From Paenibacillus sp. FSL R7-0273 (GTDB lineage Bacteria > Bacillota > Bacilli > Paenibacillales > Paenibacillaceae), in contig NZ_CP009283.1 of the NCBI RefSeq assembly GCF_000758625.1, positions 1,623,501 through 1,687,500 on the forward strand: 64,000 bases of DNA, written 5' to 3'. The stretch's first letter is position 1. Each line of letters begins with the position of its first letter. This document shows, piece after piece, positions 60,575-64,000 of this stretch. The position numbers and the translations under genes were made by a program. The notes beneath the pieces are model-generated. The model worked only from the letters and a program-made list of their open reading frames with translations. It was not told the origin of the DNA and did not search any database.

Positions 60575-61741
60575 GTGGATAAAAGGTTGAATGTTCAGTA
60601 TGTTTTAATACAATGCAGCTATTATGCTGTGTGTACCTGTTTTGTAGCGTATATGGTGCCGGTGCTGCAGAAGCAGGGGTTTAGTAATTCTGAAATTGGC
60701 ATGCTGCTGGGCATCAGGGCACTGCTAAGTGTGATCTTTCAACCGCTGTTTGCTAATTTTATGGATAAGTATAATAAGAAAATCTCCTTCAATTTATTAA
60801 TTGCCGTAATGATTATCGTGAGCATGCTCATGACCGTTGCCCAGTTGATGAACCCCGGCTTCCTGTGGATGAGTGTTATTTTTGTGTTTTACGGGATCTT
60901 CTCCTTCGGGATGATTTCCTTTATTGATGCGATGTCTACCTTGTACTTTCATATGGGCAGAAAAATTAATTATCCCGCAGCAAGAGGCTTCGGCTCTCTG
61001 AGTTATGCGGTCAGTGCATTACTGGTAGGTTTATTAGTAGAACCGGCTACGATCCTGATCCTCCAGCTCGTTTTATTTGTTCCCTTGCTGATTCTGATCC
61101 TGAACATTGATACGCTAAAAGGGATAGAGCATCCTACTGATGAAGCGGATCAGGGCAATCTGTCCTTTTTCGAATTAATGAAGAAATTCCCCTTATTTAA
61201 AATATTCCTGATCACTATTATTCTTTGTTTTATCGGGAAAGAAATGACCTCCAACTTCCTGATAGATGTGTATACTTCACTCGGCGGAAGCAGCAAAACC
61301 TACGGGGTCGGGATGTTTATATTGGCAATGAGTGAAGTTCCTGCCGCTATACTGTTTATCAAGCTGACTAATAAATTGGGCATTTATAGATTAATGATTC
61401 TTTCCTTCTCCTTCGCTACGTTACGTGTATTACTTATATTGCTTGCTCCAAACTTATTTGTTCTGAATGCGGTTCAAGCGCTGCAAATGCTGGGGCACGG
61501 GCTGTTCTGGGCAGGTAATGTGCAGTTTATCCGGACGATTCTGCCGGCAAAATACGCGGTGAAGGCTCAAGCAGCAGTAGGCGTCTGTTATTTAGGGGTA
61601 GGCAGCGGGGTAGGCAGTATCATCGGTGGTTTTATTCTGGAGAATACCAGTCTGACGTTTATGCTGCTGGTCTCGTTTATCCTTTCTGTTCTGGGTATCA
61701 TAGTATTGTATTCCGGTAAGAAATACGCAAAAGATTTGTAA
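60575..61741 (+). CDS. MFS sugar-type transporter
   Basis: GTG 60575 is chosen: GGGGAG lies 10 bases upstream and the product (388 residues) then begins at the first helix (LNVQYVLIQCSYYAVCTCFV). Longer frames start before the promoter and cannot be used from it. About 12 helices; LQKQGFSNSEIGMLLGIRAL is the signature loop of the oligosaccharide/proton symporter group (LacY/NupG-like). Its operator is the same as that of the PTS gene at 62730, so it is part of one regulon and likely carries a related sugar. Confidence 0.85.
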   Translation: MDKRLNVQYVLIQCSYYAVCTCFVAYMVPVLQKQGFSNSEIGMLLGIRALLSVIFQPLFANFMDKYNKKISFNLLIAVMIIVSMLMTVAQLMNPGFLWMSVIFVFYGIFSFGMISFIDAMSTLYFHMGRKINYPAARGFGSLSYAVSALLVGLLVEPATILILQLVLFVPLLILILNIDTLKGIEHPTDEADQGNLSFFELMKKFPLFKIFLITIILCFIGKEMTSNFLIDVYTSLGGSSKTYGVGMFILAMSEVPAAILFIKLTNKLGIYRLMILSFSFATLRVLLILLAPNLFVLNAVQALQMLGHGLFWAGNVQFIRTILPAKYAVKAQAAVGVCYLGVGSGVGSIIGGFILENTSLTFMLLVSFILSVLGIIVLYSGKKYAKDL

Positions 61742-61754
61742 CCAGCTTAGTTGA

Positions 61755-61779
61755 ACTGCCTCCTGGAGGCAGTATTTTT
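61755..61779 (+). terminator. Terminator of the MFS gene
   Basis: ACTGCCTCC / GGAGGCAGT stem with five T. Confidence 0.8.
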
Positions 61780-61846
61780 GCATACAAATGAACCCCGCTG
61801 CAGCTAACGTCAGGTTAGGACAGGGGGCCCGGGGGCATCCTCATGA

Positions 61847-62554
61847 TTATAGTTCTCTATTTTCCTGGATAAAAAATTGGGACTGCTTATAGTTGTAAGT
61901 TAGTTTGGAGTAATCAAAAGGCTGCCCGTTCGTGAGGTGATAAATCGTTTCGATATCAAGCTTCGGATCGCCGGTCTCCAGACCCAGAAACTCAGCTTCT
62001 TCTGCATTGATTTTATCAACGTGAAGATACTTATCCGAAAAGCCGATTTTGAGTCCCAAAGCTTCCGTTATGTAGTTGAAAATGGATTCCGACACGATCT
62101 CTTTATTCAGATAAGGGATGAGGGTTTTATTATAAAAGGACTCTTCAATACATAATGCTTTGCCGTCTACATATTGAATCCGTTTAACATAATAGACTTC
62201 GTCCTCTACGCTCATGCCTAGATTATTAGCCACTTCCTCTGAAGGAGTCCGCACATCCAGCTCCAGAATTTTTGAAGTGTGATTGTGATCCTCATGGCTT
62301 TTCTTAAACCCCTGCTTGGACAGCAGACTGATATAACCTGTTCTGTTAAATCTGCGGACAAAGATGCCGCTGCCTCTGACTTGAAACACGACCCCTTTTT
62401 TCTCCAATAAACCTAAAGCCTTGGTAATCGTACTTTTGCTGGCCTCAAATGTAGTCATTAACGTTTCTAATACGGGTAATTTATCACCTTGCTGGAGCTT
62501 ATTATCCCGAATATAGGCTTCCAGTTCGTTTGCTATTTCTCTATATTTCAACAT
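61847..62554 (-). CDS. GntR-family regulator with UTRA domain
   Basis: 235 residues. N-terminal winged helix (YREIANELEAYIRDNKLQQG, FEASKSTITKALGLLEKKGV, VRGSGIFVRR) and C-terminal UTRA ligand-binding domain (YVDGKALCIEESFYNKTLIP, IYHLTNGQPFDYSKLTYNY). UTRA regulators sense phosphorylated sugars. The gene lies between two identical palindromic operators, in front of an MFS symporter and a PTS permease, which it very likely represses. The sugar is probably a beta-glucoside, by the PTS type. Confidence 0.92.
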   Translation of the reverse strand: MLKYREIANELEAYIRDNKLQQGDKLPVLETLMTTFEASKSTITKALGLLEKKGVVFQVRGSGIFVRRFNRTGYISLLSKQGFKKSHEDHNHTSKILELDVRTPSEEVANNLGMSVEDEVYYVKRIQYVDGKALCIEESFYNKTLIPYLNKEIVSESIFNYITEALGLKIGFSDKYLHVDKINAEEAEFLGLETGDPKLDIETIYHLTNGQPFDYSKLTYNYKQSQFFIQENREL

Positions 62555-62649
62555 AAAATTTCCTCTTTACAGTTATTTTTGGCTCATTAATTATAGCATA
62601 CCCGAATGATGCTTACTACAATTTACGGTATATTTTTATTATTACGCTA

Positions 62650-62678
62650 TTGATAAATTGTTACGTAACAATTATAAT
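62650..62678 (+). promoter_or_regulatory. SigA promoter with GntR-type operator, second copy
   Basis: TTGATA, spacer AATTGTTACGTAACAATT, TATAAT, identical with 60470-60498. About 45 flanking bases are also nearly the same, so the whole promoter was duplicated. It drives the PTS gene. Confidence 0.88.
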
Positions 62679-62729
62679 GAAAGCGCACACTACATGAAAG
62701 CGCAAACTTATTTCAGGGAGGAACAGCAA

Positions 62730-64000
62730 TTGGCGACAAAAGTCAGAGACTATACCAAGCTTGCCGGAGATATATTGGAAGCAATCGGGGGAGAAGAGAA
62801 TGTAGCAAGCGCTACCCGGTGCGCAACAAGACTGCGGCTGGTTCTAAAGAATAATGAACCAAAGGCCAAAGAAACAGTAGCTTCAATGCCTGGTGTCATT
62901 ACTGTGGTAGAGAACAGCGGGCAATTCCAGGTCGTTATTGGACAGCATGTTGGAGAGGTTTATGAGGAATTTGTTAAGTTAGTAAATGTTGAAGCATCGG
63001 ATACAGAGCTTGAGAACAAGGGATCGGTTCTGAACCGCGTGATCGCAACCATGTCTGCTGTCTTTGCTCCGTTCGTGTATATTCTGGCGGCAGCCGGACT
63101 TTTGCAGGGGGCATTGATTGTTCTTAAATTACTCTTTGCCGATTTTGTAAATACCGGAACTTATCAGGTCTTAAGCTTTATTTCGTGGGCACCGTTTACT
63201 TATCTGCCAATTTTCATTGCGATCACAGCGTCGAAGCATTTTAAGACTAATACCTACATTGCTGTTGCATGTAGTGCTGCGTTAGTCAGTACCTCATGGG
63301 GAGATATGGCGGCTCAGATCGCTGGGGGAACTCCTATTTCATTCCTAGGCATTCCCTTAAGTGAAACTGTTTATACTTCTTCTGTATTGCCTCCATTATT
63401 CTTGGTATGGATCTTGTCTTATCTCGAAAGATTCCTTAACAAGCACATGAATGATGTGATTAAACCCGTACTTGTTCCGCTTTTATGTCTGGCCATTATG
63501 GTACCGCTGACGCTGGTGTCCATTGGTCCGATCACTTCACTGGCTGCCTATGGCATTGCTGATGGATACAACTTCCTGGTCGATCATGTACCTGCGCTGG
63601 CTGGAATCGTTGTTGGCGCGTTTTATCAGCTGCTTGTTATTTTCGGAGTACACTGGGGAACTACACCTTTGGTACTGGCCAACTACGAGCAATACGGGCA
63701 GGATTCCTTCCAGGTCTATATTACGATCGCCGTTATTTCTCAGGTAGGCGCCGCATTAGGCGTTCTTTTGAAAACCAAAGACAAAGAATTGAAAAAAATC
63801 TCGACTTCAGCGGGTTTGACCGGGATCTTTGGGATTACCGAGCCCGCAATTTACGGGGTAACCTTACGTCTTAAAAAGCCGTTCATCTACGGATGTATTG
63901 CCGGTGGAGCCGGCGGTCTTGCTGCAAGCTTCTTTGATCCGCACTACTTTGCTTATGCCGGACTGTCCGGACCGCTAACGATCATTAACGGCTACAGTGC
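62730..64000 (+). CDS. Beta-glucoside-type PTS permease EIIBC, 3' end outside the window
   Basis: Starts at TTG 62730, with AGGGAGG 8 bases upstream; 423 codons are visible and the frame is open at the window end. The EIIB domain is at the N-terminus (LAGDILEAIGGEENVASATR, then phospho-acceptor Cys in the CATRLRL motif). The EIIC part follows from about 105: FAPFVYILAAAGLLQGALIV, LPIFIAITASKHF, GIVVGAFYQLLVIFGVHWG, FGITEPAIYGVTLRLKKPF. This matches the BglP group (beta-glucosides, sucrose/trehalose relatives). It imports and phosphorylates the sugar; control by the GntR regulator encoded upstream. Confidence 0.92.
   Translation, partial: MATKVRDYTKLAGDILEAIGGEENVASATRCATRLRLVLKNNEPKAKETVASMPGVITVVENSGQFQVVIGQHVGEVYEEFVKLVNVEASDTELENKGSVLNRVIATMSAVFAPFVYILAAAGLLQGALIVLKLLFADFVNTGTYQVLSFISWAPFTYLPIFIAITASKHFKTNTYIAVACSAALVSTSWGDMAAQIAGGTPISFLGIPLSETVYTSSVLPPLFLVWILSYLERFLNKHMNDVIKPVLVPLLCLAIMVPLTLVSIGPITSLAAYGIADGYNFLVDHVPALAGIVVGAFYQLLVIFGVHWGTTPLVLANYEQYGQDSFQVYITIAVISQVGAALGVLLKTKDKELKKISTSAGLTGIFGITEPAIYGVTLRLKKPFIYGCIAGGAGGLAASFFDPHYFAYAGLSGPLTIINGYS

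Noticed and set aside
60470..62678. Flanking direct repeats of a mobile element around the MFS and GntR genes
   Set aside because: The repeats are complete promoters with an operator, each placed correctly before a gene; no transposase or end repeats are present.
1..64000. CRISPR array, rRNA or tRNA genes
   Set aside because: No regularly spaced repeats and no tRNA or rRNA-like sequence were recognised on either strand while reading.

Overview
The window looks like a chromosomal segment of a Gram-positive, spore-forming Firmicute of the Paenibacillus type. Strong AGGAGG ribosome sites, an SLH-anchored S-layer protein, sigK-like sporulation sigma sequences, large RHS/YD-repeat secreted proteins, several glycoside-active enzymes and paired two-component/ABC cassettes all fit. 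No rRNA, tRNA or CRISPR array was seen.

Layout. Bases 1-2700 hold small unrecognised accessory genes, one broken by an in-frame stop. Bases 2750-6000 are a graveyard of mobile DNA: a group II intron sitting behind a terminator, its reverse transcriptase carrying a stop codon and cut off by an internally deleted IS66-type element, then a frameshifted IS4-type transposase. Bases 6138-8732 encode an 864-residue P-loop protein with an unusual GTPase-like layout. Bases 9600-22750 form an accessory island: a split WapA/RHS secreted toxin locus with membrane-type immunity candidates, a zeta-type toxin-antitoxin pair, and an orphan RHS tip with its own small membrane gene. These units are separated by four same-direction fragments of the 3' part of sigK, most intact on the left.

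Bases 22760-33800 (mostly minus strand) carry an S-layer-tethered amidase-signature protein, an ECF sigma/anti-sigma pair, a VOC protein, a BcrAB-like ABC transporter, and an AraC/response regulator/histidine kinase operon. The AraC gene diverges from an intracellular GH95-type glycosidase at 33897. Bases 37380-40600 are a binding protein plus two FecCD permeases under a near-perfect Zur-type operator, with no ATPase gene. A sigma/anti-sigma fusion fossil, a P-type cation ATPase and a WYL regulator with a VOC protein follow.

The most interesting part is the minus-strand operon 51149-47435: a 33-residue peptide with a near-ideal ribosome site, a terminator-like attenuator, a B12-binding radical SAM protein with an atypical CX4CX2C motif, and an MFS exporter overlapping it. 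This is the layout of a ribosomally made, radical-SAM-modified peptide (RiPP) pathway. Next to it are a GH94-type phosphorylase and an AgrC-type kinase/LytTR regulator with an ABC transporter. The right end is a sugar regulon: an MFS symporter and a beta-glucoside-type PTS permease, each behind an identical SigA promoter whose spacer is a GntR-type palindrome, with the GntR/UTRA regulator encoded between them.
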